Below are positions 40,401-49,400 of a stretch of DNA of 64,000 nucleotides, piece by piece. The notes beneath the pieces are model-generated. The model did not search any database and was not told the DNA's origin. It worked only from the letters and a program-made list of their open reading frames with translations. The DNA is from Monarcha castaneiventris obscurior (lineage: Eukaryota > Chordata > Aves > Passeriformes > Monarchidae), in NCBI GenBank assembly GCA_026261815.1, contig JAMPIT010000174.1, positions 14,570,001 through 14,634,000 of the forward strand, written 5' to 3'. The position numbers and the translations under genes were made by a program. Position 1 is the first letter of the stretch, and every line of letters starts with the position of its first letter.

Positions 40401-41651
40401 CAGTGCTGGTGGTGAGGGGGATTTCTCCTCTAAACTCAGCCGCCTTTGTCAAGTGCTGTGGTTTATTTATACAGTAAAATTTTGCTTAATGTTGCTATGT
40501 CATTACAGCATCATCACATAGGCGCCAGAACTAATTTACATAGCGTGATCTCATGGTTATTAGATAATTCTTTGCACTGTGCATGCACTTCCCCAGTTCA
40601 GGAGTCTTCGGGGGTCTTTGATGAAGACTTCTAAAGTCTTCTTCACACTTCAACTTTTCAACTTTGTCTTCGAGGCATGCGCAGTTGTGATGCTCTTCAG
40701 TCTATCTGGTCCTAACTGATAGACTTAATTCTTTGTTTTGTGGATAATTGGCTTGGCTTGCCAATTTCTCATTAGCACTACACTTACTTATCTTTAAAAT
40801 TCACCTGGTAAGTTTTTATCTCTTTTCTTTTTCTCTATTCTGCGTATAGGCAACTAGTTAACTATATGCTAGCCATTACATTGTATAAGAAGTTATTAAT
40901 AATAGATTATATGGATATCAAAAGTTATGATTCAGGTTATAGGTATAGAAGTTATAATTCAGGCTACATAAGTAAAAGCTATTATTTTAGGCGATATAAG
41001 TATAAAAGGTTATGCTTCAAGTTATACTAATATTCTTCAAGTTATATTGATAAAAGTAATGATTTGGGTTATACTGATATTAAGGTTACATAGATATCTT
41101 CTATCTCAGGCTATGTAAGCACTTTGTTGTTGTGATCAGAGTTACATGGACATCAGAAGCTGTGGCTGCCCCATCCCTGGAAGTGTTCAAGGCCAGGCTG
41201 GAGGGGGCGTGGAGCAACCTGGTCTAGAGGAAAGTGTCTCTGCCCACGGCAAGCGACTGGGACCAGATGATTGTTAAGGTCCTTCCTAACCCAAACTATC
41301 TCCTGATTCCCGAGGCTGAACAGGCCCAGTTCCCTCAGCTTTTCCAGTCTCTTAATCATCCACGTAGCCCTGCACTGGACCCGCTCCAGGAGCTCCATGT
41401 CCCTCCTGCTCTGAGGAGCGCAGAAGCGGACGCAGCACTGCGGGTGAGGCTCAGCAGGGCGGAGTGGAGGGGCAGGATCACCTCCCGCACCGCGCACTCC
41501 TCCCTCCCTCAGCCCACACCGCTCCCCTACGGCCCGCCCCGCCTCTCGCAGCCCCCAGCGCACCTCGCCGCCCTCACCTGCGGATGGTGACGGCCTTGAA
41601 GAGCGGGTACCACACGGAGAACTGGCAGTGCGCCACCTGCTCCTTCTTCAT
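10435..41651 (-). CDS. CDC123: CDC123, eIF2 assembly factor, complete
   Basis: CDC123 is an ATP-grasp-fold protein that binds the gamma subunit of translation factor eIF2 and promotes assembly of the eIF2 heterotrimer in the cytosol. Thirteen coding exons, in transcription order: 41578-41651, 38757-38828, 36817-36871, 36024-36056, 33460-33555, 32629-32735, 26434-26482, 24726-24801, 21921-22043, 18610-18638, 13215-13343, 11278-11415, 10435-10461. All introns are GT-AG and the phases join without a break, giving 1008 nt (335 residues plus stop), close to the human length of 336. The protein starts [16 protein letters not shown]. An acidic segment ([14 protein letters not shown]) spans exons 3-4, and the D-x-N metal/ATP motif lies in [10 protein letters not shown] (exon 11). 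It ends KRNQQDDD. An A at -3 supports the start. It probably shares a CpG promoter with NUDT5. Confidence 0.96.
10462..13214 (-). other. CDC123 introns 12 and 11
   Basis: This covers intron 12 (10462-11277) and intron 11 (11416-13214), with exon 12 between them. No repeat family or RNA gene was recognised. Opposing open frames of 145 codons (plus, 12088-12525) and 150 codons (minus, 12522-12974) resemble no family and look like chance. Confidence 0.5.
13386..13409. repeat. (AAAAC)n simple repeat
   Basis: About five tandem AAAAC units lie in CDC123 intron 10, roughly 40 nt from exon 11 on its upstream (acceptor) side. Confidence 0.9.
17489..17645 (-). mobile_element. CR1 LINE fragment
   Basis: This reverse-orientation CR1 end reads, on the plus strand, 'cacagaattgtttaggttgg', then 'ttccaactcttagaccagc' and 'gttcaccactaaaccac'. 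It is short and diverged, lying in CDC123 intron 10. Confidence 0.75.
17957..18063 (-). mobile_element. CR1 LINE fragment
   Basis: This is reverse-orientation CR1 with the diagnostic plus-strand phrase 'gagttggaagggaccca' near 17971, followed by 'gagtccaactcctg'. It is followed within about 25 bp by a plus-orientation CR1 end, so the two face opposite ways. Confidence 0.8.
18086..18167 (+). mobile_element. CR1 LINE 3' end
   Basis: This is a sense-orientation CR1 terminus: 'gaccattgtaggttccttcc' followed by a TCTATTCTACTCTA tail. It sits directly beside a minus-orientation CR1 piece. Confidence 0.75.
18425..18505. repeat. G/T-rich low-complexity tract
   Basis: This run of TTGG and T-rich units lies on the plus strand of CDC123 intron 10, about 100 nt from exon 10. 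On the transcribed minus strand it reads as an A/C-rich tract just downstream of the exon 10 donor site. Confidence 0.75.
18639..21920 (-). other. CDC123 intron 9
   Basis: This is 3.3 kb between exon 9 and the 29-nt exon 10. I recognised no repeats, RNA genes or cryptic coding exons. Confidence 0.45.
22044..24725 (-). other. CDC123 intron 8
   Basis: This 2.7 kb intron contains a short (TA)n run at about 23385-23403 and a direct repeat of TACTGACTTAA near 23555. Nothing else was recognised. Confidence 0.5.
23385..23403. repeat. (TA)n microsatellite
   Basis: About nine TA units lie in CDC123 intron 8. The array is likely length-variable. Confidence 0.9.
24915..24970. repeat. A-rich AAAAC/AAAAG low-complexity tract
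   Basis: This mixed run of AAAAC and AAAAG units lies in CDC123 intron 7, about 110 nt from exon 8 on its acceptor side. Confidence 0.85.
25031..25095 (-). mobile_element. CR1 LINE 3' end, reverse orientation
   Basis: The plus strand reads 'gaatcacagaatgctttcag', then 'ttggatggcatctctaaaga', matching the reverse complement of an avian CR1 terminus. It is immediately followed by CR1-like sequence in the opposite orientation. Confidence 0.65.
25096..25320 (+). mobile_element. CR1-like fragment, diverged
   Basis: The phrases 'ggttcagattggacgttaag', 'aaacattggaagagct' and a terminal 'gatggactagacacctccca' match sense CR1 3' sequence at low identity. It pairs back-to-back with the minus-orientation piece to its left. 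Confidence 0.6.
26483..32628 (-). other. CDC123 intron 6, largest intron
   Basis: This 6.1 kb intron separates exons 6 and 7. I recognised no CR1, LTR or RNA gene in it. A plus-strand open frame of 126 codons (30637-31017) resembles no family and is opposite to the gene. Confidence 0.5.
33272..33343. repeat. Near-perfect 27-bp inverted repeat, hairpin-forming
   Basis: The left arm is 33272-33298 and the right arm 33317-33343, with an 18-nt loop. The arms are complementary at 26 of 27 positions (one C/C pairing on the plus strand). It lies in CDC123 intron 5, between exons 5 and 6, and would be transcribed with the gene from the minus strand. A foldback of about 72 nt is the size of a microRNA precursor, but a decayed short foldback transposon or a local inverted duplication fits equally well. 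Confidence 0.85.
33556..36023 (-). other. CDC123 intron 4
   Basis: This 2.5 kb AT-rich intron contains a three-copy 18-bp tandem repeat at 35026-35079. I recognised no mobile element. Confidence 0.5.
35026..35079. repeat. Three tandem copies of an 18-bp unit
   Basis: The unit CTTCTGACAGGTTAAATA is repeated three times without mismatch (35026-35043, 35044-35061, 35062-35079). Perfect identity suggests a recent expansion. On the plus strand each unit contains CTTCTGACAG|GT, but the gene here is transcribed from the minus strand. Confidence 0.95.
36057..38756 (-). other. CDC123 introns 3 and 2
   Basis: This covers intron 3 (36057-36816) and intron 2 (36872-38756), with the 55-nt exon 3 between them. 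There is an A-rich run at about 37880-37945. I recognised no mobile element or RNA gene. Confidence 0.5.
38829..39797 (-). other. CDC123 intron 1, part away from the promoter
   Basis: This is unique-looking intronic sequence before the cluster of repeats. A small inverted repeat near 38882-38918 has AAAACCCTA arms. Near 39512-39550 the string GTGGATA occurs three times. Neither has an evident function. Confidence 0.45.
39798..40153 (-). mobile_element. CR1 LINE, reverse orientation
   Basis: The plus strand carries the reverse complement of CR1 3' sequence, from 'ggtgggaagggaccaca' near 39818 through 'agaaattcttcctcatgttc' near 39989. It abuts a plus-orientation CR1 at about 40154. The 233-codon plus-strand frame across it (39512-40213) is antisense repeat sequence. 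Confidence 0.8.
40154..40329 (+). mobile_element. CR1 LINE, left half, split by an LTR
   Basis: This sense-orientation CR1 has 'cagtacctgaagggaactta' near 40156 and 'aggaagaaattcttccctgt' near 40271. It breaks at 'cagagaag' and resumes at 41156 with 'gaagctgtggctgcc', so the LTR at 40330-41155 was inserted into it. Confidence 0.85.
40330..41155 (-). mobile_element. Solo LTR of an endogenous retrovirus, nested in CR1
   Basis: This 826-bp insertion has clean edges. It begins TGATG and ends CATCA (inverted terminal repeat, 9 bp with one mismatch), and is flanked by the direct repeat GAAG (40326-40329 and 41156-41159), a 4-bp target-site duplication. In minus orientation it has a TATA box (TATAAATA, 40464-40471) followed 65 nt later by AATAAA (40394-40399), the expected U3-R-U5 order. 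The U3 end (right side) carries degenerate AT-rich tandem repeats of about 26-28 bp. A short perfect palindrome lies at 40623-40641. There is no internal retroviral sequence, so this is a recombined solo LTR. A 4-bp duplication would fit ERV1-type elements; the family is not proven. Confidence 0.85.
40916..41118. repeat. Degenerate AT-rich tandem repeats in LTR U3
   Basis: Roughly seven imperfect units of about 20-28 bp share the pattern aaaagttatgattcaggttata. They lie wholly inside the solo LTR, toward its 5' end in LTR orientation, where retroviral LTRs often carry repeated enhancer elements. Confidence 0.8.
41156..41316 (+). mobile_element. CR1 LINE, right half, after LTR insertion
   Basis: This continues the CR1 broken at 40329: 'ctgccccatccctggaagtg' from about 41166, ending at 'ctaacccaaactatctcctg'. 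The join across the LTR reads as uninterrupted CR1. Confidence 0.85.
41317..41490 (-). mobile_element. CR1 LINE fragment beside the CDC123 promoter
   Basis: The plus strand reads as reverse-complement CR1: 'gaggctgaacaggcccagtt' near 41312, then 'gacccgctccaggagctcca' near 41378. It is GC-rich and merges into the CpG-rich segment, ending less than 100 bp from the CDC123 exon 1 donor site. Confidence 0.7.
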
Positions 41652-41960
41652 CCTCCTCTTCCTCCTGCCGAGCCCGGCCGCTCCCGGAAGCTCCCGCTCC
41701 GCCCGGAACCTCCCGCGCAGCTCCCGGCGCCGCCCGGCGCCATCGCCGGCGCACAGGGCCCGGCCCCGCCCCGGCGCCGCCGCCTCAGCGCTGCCCGGGG
41801 CCGGCCCCGCTCGGCGGCGGCGTCCCGGAGCCTCCAGCGGCGCTGCCTTCGCCCTGCCTGCCCCGCCCCGCCCCGGGACAAGGAGTGACTGAGTAATGTG
41901 TTATCCGTTCCGGTTCTGTTGTCCTCCCTGTGCCCGCGCGTCCCCTGCATGGAGCTGTTT
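41390..41960. promoter_or_regulatory. CpG-rich divergent promoter of CDC123 and NUDT5
   Basis: This is the only strongly CG-dinucleotide-rich segment in the window. It contains CDC123 exon 1 with its start codon at 41649-41651. Tandem GC boxes (GCCCCGCCCCGCCCC) lie at about 41859-41874. An ETS-type core (CCGGAAG) lies at 41684-41690, some 33 bp upstream of the CDC123 ATG. NUDT5 runs the other way and its first coding exon has a splice acceptor upstream, so an untranslated NUDT5 exon should start in or near this island. The exact NUDT5 first exon could not be located. Human CDC123 and NUDT5 are also divergent neighbours. Confidence 0.75.
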
Positions 41961-41962
41961 CA

Positions 41963-42465
41963 TAGACTCATGGAATGTTAAGGGGTTGGAAGGGACCTTA
42001 AAGATCATGCAGTTTCAGTCGCCCCCTGCCATGGGCAACTCCCAAGAGACCAGGTCGCTCAAGGCTTTATCCAGCCTGGCCTTGAGCACTGCCAGGGTTG
42101 GGGCATCCACAGCTCCTTGGGCAACCTGTTCGAGTGTCTCACCACCCTCAGAGTAAAGAATTTCTTCCTGATATCTGACCTAAATTTCCCCTTTTCAATT
42201 TGACCCATTACTCCTTGTTTTATGGCCACAGTTCTGATGAACAGTCCCTCTCCAGCTTCCCTGTAGCCCCTTCATTTACTGGAAGGTGCTCGGAGGTCTC
42301 CATGCAGCCTTCTGCAATTTTCTCAGGCTGTCTTTGTAGGGAAGGTGCTCCTTATCAACCTGGTGGCCTCCTCTGGGCTTGCTTCAGCAGTTCCATGTCC
42401 TTTATGCTGTGCACAGTGCTCCAGGGGGGCTCTCACAAGGGCAGGGGAGAGGGGCACAACCTTTG
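41963..42465 (-). mobile_element. CR1 LINE, reverse orientation
   Basis: This is long reverse-orientation CR1: 'catagactcatggaatgtta', 'ggttggaagggaccttaaag', 'cagcctggccttgagcactg' and 'agaatttcttcctgatatct' on the plus strand, through 'gctccaggggggctctcaca'. It begins immediately to the right of the CpG island, inside the expected NUDT5 5' intron. Confidence 0.9.
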
Positions 42466-44479
42466 AATGCAGCCCAGACCCCCTTTGGCTTTCTGGGCTG
42501 TGAGCGTGCATTGTCAGCTTGTGTTAAGTTCTTCATCTACCACTATTTCATTTTGTTTAGTCCCAAGTCAAGCATTAACAGAGTAGCATGGGGGTTCTTT
42601 CAAGCCCCGTGGTTCAGCTGTTGTGTCTCTGTGGCTGCGTGTCCCTTGCATGGTGTTGTTTCCATAAGATGTTTCCTTGTGTACTCTCACATCTGCAGTT
42701 TGGGGATGTCTCCCTCAGCCTTGTGACACCTCAGCTGTTGGGAGGTTTGATAACAACATGGAGCTGCCTCTAACCCTCTTCTGCTTATGTGAGATAATCC
42801 ATGTTGTTGTTTGCTCTGCAGTTATTTGTTCATATTTTATTTGGCACTGAGTGGGTCATCCGTGCTTCTAAATACCAGGATAAAAATGAAACATTTTCCG
42901 CCTACTTTTCTCCCTCCCATCAACTTCATTGCTAATTAATTGATTTTGTTTCTAGAATCATAGCACTAAAGTGCAAGTAACAAGTTTTAAGTGCCTTAGG
43001 AGTTCTTAATGATGTTTATCTTTAGTGTAAGTATTTCAGAGTGCTGTTGGTTAAATTGTGCATAAAATGTTGTCAGTGTCTCTTTTGCACATTCTTTATG
43101 AGAAAACCTGTATTTTGTTTGTCCTTGAGCTTGCCATGAGATCCTGTTGCTGAGCTTGCTGTCAGCTGGAATGTGTGTTTGAAACAGACAATGTCTTCTG
43201 AAAAATGATTTAGAAAAGCTAATCCATCTATCTAAGTATTAATACTTAGTTTTGATATCTTGGCTTCTCTCTTGAGCTGATTCACAGACCTCAGTTAGCT
43301 TAAGATTTTAACTCCTGGGAAGGATAATTTGGAATCTGTAGAATGGCTGGATACTGCCTTGAAAGGAAGCCACTCAATAAAGGAATGAACAGTGGGAGTA
43401 AAGTTACATGTTTCATAAATGGCATGGCTTTTTCAGGACGGAATTTGAACCCAGTATGAAATAAATGGAAGAAGTAGCGTGATTTGTAAGCAGCACCCTG
43501 TAATACTGGGCACAAAAACTATCAAAGTAGAAAACATTTATTTTTCCCTATAATTGATAGTTTGAGTGTTGTTGATTTGTGTTAAGGCAGCTGATAAATG
43601 TGGGCACTTTGACGTATTCTTAAGACTGCATTTATAACTACTAAGAATGTCTGTTCTTAAGAACTCATGTAATTCTATGTCAGGCAGCCAGGTTCCCAGG
43701 CTGTTGTATCAGCTGCATTGAATTTTTAACTCAAAGGAACTCGTATTTATATGCAGAGGGAATTTTATGAGATAGAAGAACCTTCCTGTTAGAGGGCTGC
43801 AAGACAAGGCATGTTCTGAAAGCTAAATAGGCCTTTAGAAACCTAACATTTTTGTGTTAAATTTAATTTTCAGTTGCAGCTAATTTTGTTTATGAACAAA
43901 AGATGTTGCCATCCTTGACAGCATGACTAACCTGAGGTGCCAGAATTGCAGCCTTCGTTTAACCAAATGGTATTTCAGCTCTCTAACATCAGAAATTCTC
44001 ACTTCTATACAGCCAGCTGAATCTGGACAAAAATGCTGTTTTGGTGGAACTTTAAAAAAATGTCACTATACGTAGAGTTACTGCACCCACTTGTGGAGGA
44101 GACCCAAACTACAGAAACTGGGCTAGATCAGCATTCCCCTCTCTTTGTGGCGTTTGCCCATTTTAGGTTTTAGTAATAATTCAAACCACTGAAACTGTAT
44201 ATTTTTTTCATTATTTTAAGTAGCAAGTTACCCCTTAATCTCTCAGAAGAGAGCAAGCTGTGGTGTAAACAGCTTCTGCCATGGGATGAGGTTCTAGTAT
44301 GTTTTTTTCGTGGTACTACTGTGGTAATCCACATTTGAGAAAGATACACTGATAGGTTGTGCAGAAGGATTAGTGTGATCAATGGAAGGGGATTTCCTGT
44401 GACGGGAGAGTAAAAGAAGAAGATTTAGCCCAATCCAAAAAAACTTTAACAAGGCTGTGGTTCACTCTCTACTCCTTTG

Positions 44480-44513
<34 letters not shown>

Positions 44514-46391
44514 TGACAATGCAAAAGGCTATAATCCTTTCCAAATGTAGGAGGTGAATTTGTTGTAGCTGGATATGTAAGGTTTTAATGTTTTTAAAGA
44601 CATCACACAGAGCCTCCTGTGACTGTTTCTCCTGGGCTGTGCTTCTTCCTTTGCATGTTTGGTGGAAAGCTTGATCTTATATTTGAGAGTCACAGCATGA
44701 GACCATGGCCATTGTCCAGGTAAAACTCTTCAATCGTAAGAGAAGGGAGTTCCAAACATTGGAACGGCTGACTGAACTGAAGTGGGATAGAAACTGGAAC
44801 ACAAGCAAGTGAGGTTCCTGAGAAGTTTTTATACAAATTGCAGTAAGGTAGACAATAAACCTATGTGGTTTTGAAAAGGAGCTTCATTGCTTTAAGAGAA
44901 TATTATAGAACATATTTTTGAAGGAACAGAGTTTGGTTTAACAGGGTTTCTTTTCAAGACTTATGTTACATAAAACCGATCTGCACATTTGACCTTTATG
45001 ATCTATTTCGTTGAAAAACACTTTCTTAAGACTTAGGAAAGAGCGTGTACAGATTGAGGAAATGGTTTCATGTACTTTAGTTTTACTCCTGCTGATAAAC
45101 AGAAATATTTAGTCCTACCTGTTCCTTTTAACTACTTAGTGGAAATAAATGTCAATCCAGTATGTAAGAAAGCTGATTGTTGCTATTTCGTGTTTCACAA
45201 ATGTGCAGCAGATGTAACTGTAAAAGGATAAAGATGAAGTAAAAAATGAAAGTGCTAAAATTGGGCATGACAGAGAATGTCTTCACACACTTTGGTACTG
45301 TTCATTGCTAGGGACCACACAGAGCCTTATTAATCCATAGTTGAAGTCTTGGAAAGACTCCTTTTGATTTTATGGAAAGTTTATGACCGTCAGTGCTATG
45401 GATGATTGAGATCTTTAAGATTATCTCATCTCAACTCTCTTGGTGTTTAAACTGGCTTGTTTCTTTTCACTGGCTTTTGCTTATGATTCATGATGATTTT
45501 CAGGACTTCAATATTAAGTTAATATTGGAGATGATTTCCCAGGTATAAGTTTCTGTGCTGAAAGTGCCCCATAGTTCCACAGTGACACAGGGTCAGTCTC
45601 TAATACACTTTTTAATTTTCTGCTGCCTGCTGTGCCTTTAGGCTGGAACTGGATGGAGGGAGTGGATAATCTCACCTTCCTGGAGATGCAGGCTGAGGCA
45701 CTGGGCTGCAGGTGCAGAGCCTTGCTTTGGGCATATTTTACTGAAAATGCTGCCTTTTGCATGGTGTTGGGCACATCATTCCCAGTAAGAGACTGACATG
45801 CTGGGGTCACACCAGCCTCACATGCTGCATGGACTTGCAACACGTGTAGTTTTTTGACCTTGTTTTGTAGTGGAAGGGTTGAGTCATTTACGTGTTTATT
45901 GGTGATGTAAGGTGGAGGTAGGTTCTAGTTGTGATTCTTAATAGCAGACAGTTTTTACCACTGAAGTCCTCTTGGTATAAGGCTTTTTCCCACTTTCACA
46001 GTGGAGTCCTGTTGTCCAGACACTGTTGACAGAGCATTTCACACAGATCAGAATGAAACAATTTGACTGAAATGGATGAATTGTCTGTATGTGTGTTTGA
46101 TATTTGAATTGGTAATAAAAGTGTCTTCAGCCAGCACAGCTACTTGATAGCTGATAGGACTATTAAACCATGCAAGTCAGGGATTTGACCCAAATTTACA
46201 TTTCTCCTTTGCATTATTTGACTCTGAAATCGTTGGGTGGAGCTGAAAACATGAATTGAACTTGCCATCACACGTCCCTGACTTTCTCTAACAAGCTATA
46301 TTTGTTAATTTACAGTGCAGAAATGAACCTTTTAACTTTACACTGAAAGCAAATATTGATTTTGTTTCATATATATCTGGACTTTGCACAG
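42466..46391 (+). other. Probable NUDT5 5' UTR intron
   Basis: This is 3.9 kb between the CpG/CR1 block and the first coding NUDT5 exon, which has a clear splice acceptor before 46392. It contains an (AT)n run at 44481-44507 and a degenerate copy of promoter-flank sequence near 42613-42661. I recognised no other repeat or gene. Confidence 0.5.
44481..44507. repeat. (TA)n microsatellite
   Basis: About 13-14 uninterrupted TA units lie in the probable first intron of NUDT5. The array is likely polymorphic. Confidence 0.95.
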
Positions 46392-46418
46392 GAGGGGAAC
46401 AGCCTGACATTCCTGAAA

Positions 46419-49400
46419 ATGGCAGCTGAGACATCCACAGAAGTTGCAAAAACAGCTAAACAATCCGTCCTTAAGGAAGAGGTACAGCATGCTTGTGTTT
46501 GACACATTTTGTTGTTAAGTAACAATTATTTGTGAGTTTGTGAGTGCAAGTGTTCAAAATGGTTATAGAGGCTGTATGTTTGTAAAAACCTATTCAATAG
46601 ACAACACACTTCTTCCTGATTGTCAGAGAGTTTAAAAGATGTGTTTTAAAAAGTTTAAAAGAGGAATGCCTCTTTATTGAAATAATTATACCAATTGTCA
46701 ATGAGGAGAGAGAAATTTACAGTGTTGCATTATTTTAAGCTGCTTCTCATTTTTTTCAGATATTGCATCTGTTTCTTGTATTGTCTGTTCAGGAGGTTTT
46801 TCAATGTTCAGAAATAATGCTGATATGTCTGAGAGACTTTACAAATTGGTGGGTTATGAAACTCAGCAACAGTTTTCTGTTTCTTTAAGGTGAACCACTA
46901 AGGGTTGCTTTAACATTTAGGATTTTACCACCTTTTATGTTTTCTGGAAGGGTTTGAATTTAGATAATCACCGTTTCAACGACATCAGTAAGGAAGTAGT
47001 AAGAATAATATCAGTCATAAGGATGGATTCTGGAGGCTCTTCATTCTTACTAGAAGCACTTTCACCCTACACTGCCTGTATTTGTTTCTGTTCCCTTTTA
47101 AGTGAATTCTTAATAGTTAATCTTTGGTGTTAAGGCAGGTTTGGCAGTGTCCTGCTCTTGTTATAACACAAATGTGGTTTCTTTTATTTGTTCTTCATGG
47201 AGTGAACAGTCTTATAATTTCTTCCAGTTTCGAGGGACAAGGGAAGAAGAGATTTGTTTGGATTTTATTTATGTCTTTTCTCATGGGCATTTTTTAAATA
47301 GGAATATTTCACAAGCCTGAAGGATTTAATTTTTGTAATTTTTTGGGGTTTTCTATTAAGAGCAGGGTTTTTTGCAGGCAGCATTTTCATTTTATCCTCT
47401 TTTTTGCTTGGTTTTCTTTGGGTTTTTTATGGGTTTGGTTTGTTGTTGTTTGGGGGTTTTTTTTGTAATGTTTCTTAGTTATTCTCATTTAAAACAATGT
47501 ACTCTTTGGTATCACTGGAAGTTTATAATTAGATCTTACATATTTTAAGATATTTATTTTTTTCAATCATTTTGTGGGCTTCATACAGGGAAGTATGTAC
47601 CCTCTTTCTGCCAGCGGCTCTTATATCAGAAGTGGTTCTGTAACTGCAGTAACTGTGTGGTCTGATGCTGGAATATCTTCCATGAAAGTGGGAGCTGATC
47701 TTACTTGATTCTTCCATTTTCTGGGAAAGCACATTCAGACTATTGTAAGCAGATGTTCTTTGCCCATCCAAGTAATAATAAAAATAACTCATTTTAAAAC
47801 AAGTTACAATAAAAGAAGCAAACTGCAGGGCTAGTATCTAGGGATTTTTCTCTTTTAAATGAGTTACATAAAAGATGAGGAAACATCATAGGGAAAATAA
47901 ACTCATTTAGCCCAGAAGAGAGATTTGGCCGTAGTGTTAATGCCAAGAGCTCTGTGAGCAGCTCTCAGAGTCCTAAAGGGGCAGGTTCGTATCACTCTCA
48001 CAGCTGCAGAAAACAGCAGTAACACCAGGCCACAGTCTGAGGTCAGGCAGGTTGGTGCTCAGCCTTTGGGCTGTCCTCTCTGCTAAGGGGGCACTCGTGA
48101 GCACCAGTGCAGTTAAAGTCTGTGCAGCCCAGAGACCCTTTTGGAGCTGAAATATTACCCTTGCAAAATCCTACTTAGAAAATGAGGACTTTCCAGTACA
48201 TAAAATCCCACTGAATTCATCAAAACTTGGTCATTAAACTCATGTTAAGAAAAGTTACTGTCTTGGGGTTATCTTTTTATTCACGTTCAAGAATTTAGAG
48301 TAACTGTTTTCTTCTGTATTAGCAACAGGAATGCTGTTGCACGTTCCTGCATGTGTTGTGATGCTGAAATTTTGTATTCAAAAGAATCTAAAAATAGCTG
48401 TGTTGTTTCTCCCAAATCTTTGGGATTAATTTCATTATGTATTTAACAAAGAGCTCTTTATTTTAGGTAATCGTAGAAAGACAATGGTTGAAGCTTGCAG
48501 AAACAACTTACACGGATCCCTTTGGGAAAACCAGGTAATTGCCTCTCTGGTGTTCCAGATTCCCAATTGTACAGACTGGCCCCAGGCTAGAGATCATGAA
48601 CATTACAAACCTATCACTCCACACAAGATGAGAGCTATTCATTGTGAGGTTCCTTTAGAGTTCCTGCTGTTCAGGGGAAGAAAATTTACTCCGGCAGATG
48701 TGCAAGGATTGGGATTGAATTTGGCTCCTAAATCCTCTTGGGCATGCTGGACCCTGGATTGTGTTGCATTTCCAGTTCTTTGGAAAGATGCTACATGGAA
48801 GGAAGTTCTAGCTGTGCAACTACTCTGTGACAATCAGAGAGTCCATCCTGTGGCTTTTCTGGTTCTTCATTAAGTGCTCTTTTTTCTCTGTTGGTGGTGC
48901 TGGATCTTGCATATTATTGGCAAATTAATGTCCTCTTGTGTGTTACCATTTCTGTCCAGTTCTTTTGTACTCTTTAGTTTTGCTGTGTTTATGTAGGTGT
49001 GAGCACATGGCTTCAGTTCCCTCCCCTTAATGTGTTAGATTCTGTACTGATCGTTTTCTCTAGTGCCTCCCATTTCATCAGCAAAGTATCCTCTTACAAT
49101 TAGCAATATTGGATCTTTTATGTAACTAAAATGAATTATTTTCTCTCTCTCCTTAAGTAGGCAGAAGAAAATTATGCTATAGACATTTTATAGTGCCAGT
49201 GTATGACAGGGCCTGCCTAAGGCTGCTTGCTTCTTACAAGACCTCACTGTGTGATGGTACATTTTGCTTTTAATGAAAGTAGCAAGGGTAGAAAATGATT
49301 TATGTATTTATTTGTTCTTTTCTCTGTTTAAACAGAACTTGGGAAACTGTAAAGCGTACTGGCAACAAAAAAGGAGTGACAGCTGATGGTAAGACATTGG

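Noticed and set aside
48484..48873. 129-codon plus-strand frame overlapping NUDT5 coding exon 2
   Set aside because: It reads the exon in a different frame and continues into the intron. The family-matching frame is GTA ATC GTA from 48467, with a donor at 48535.
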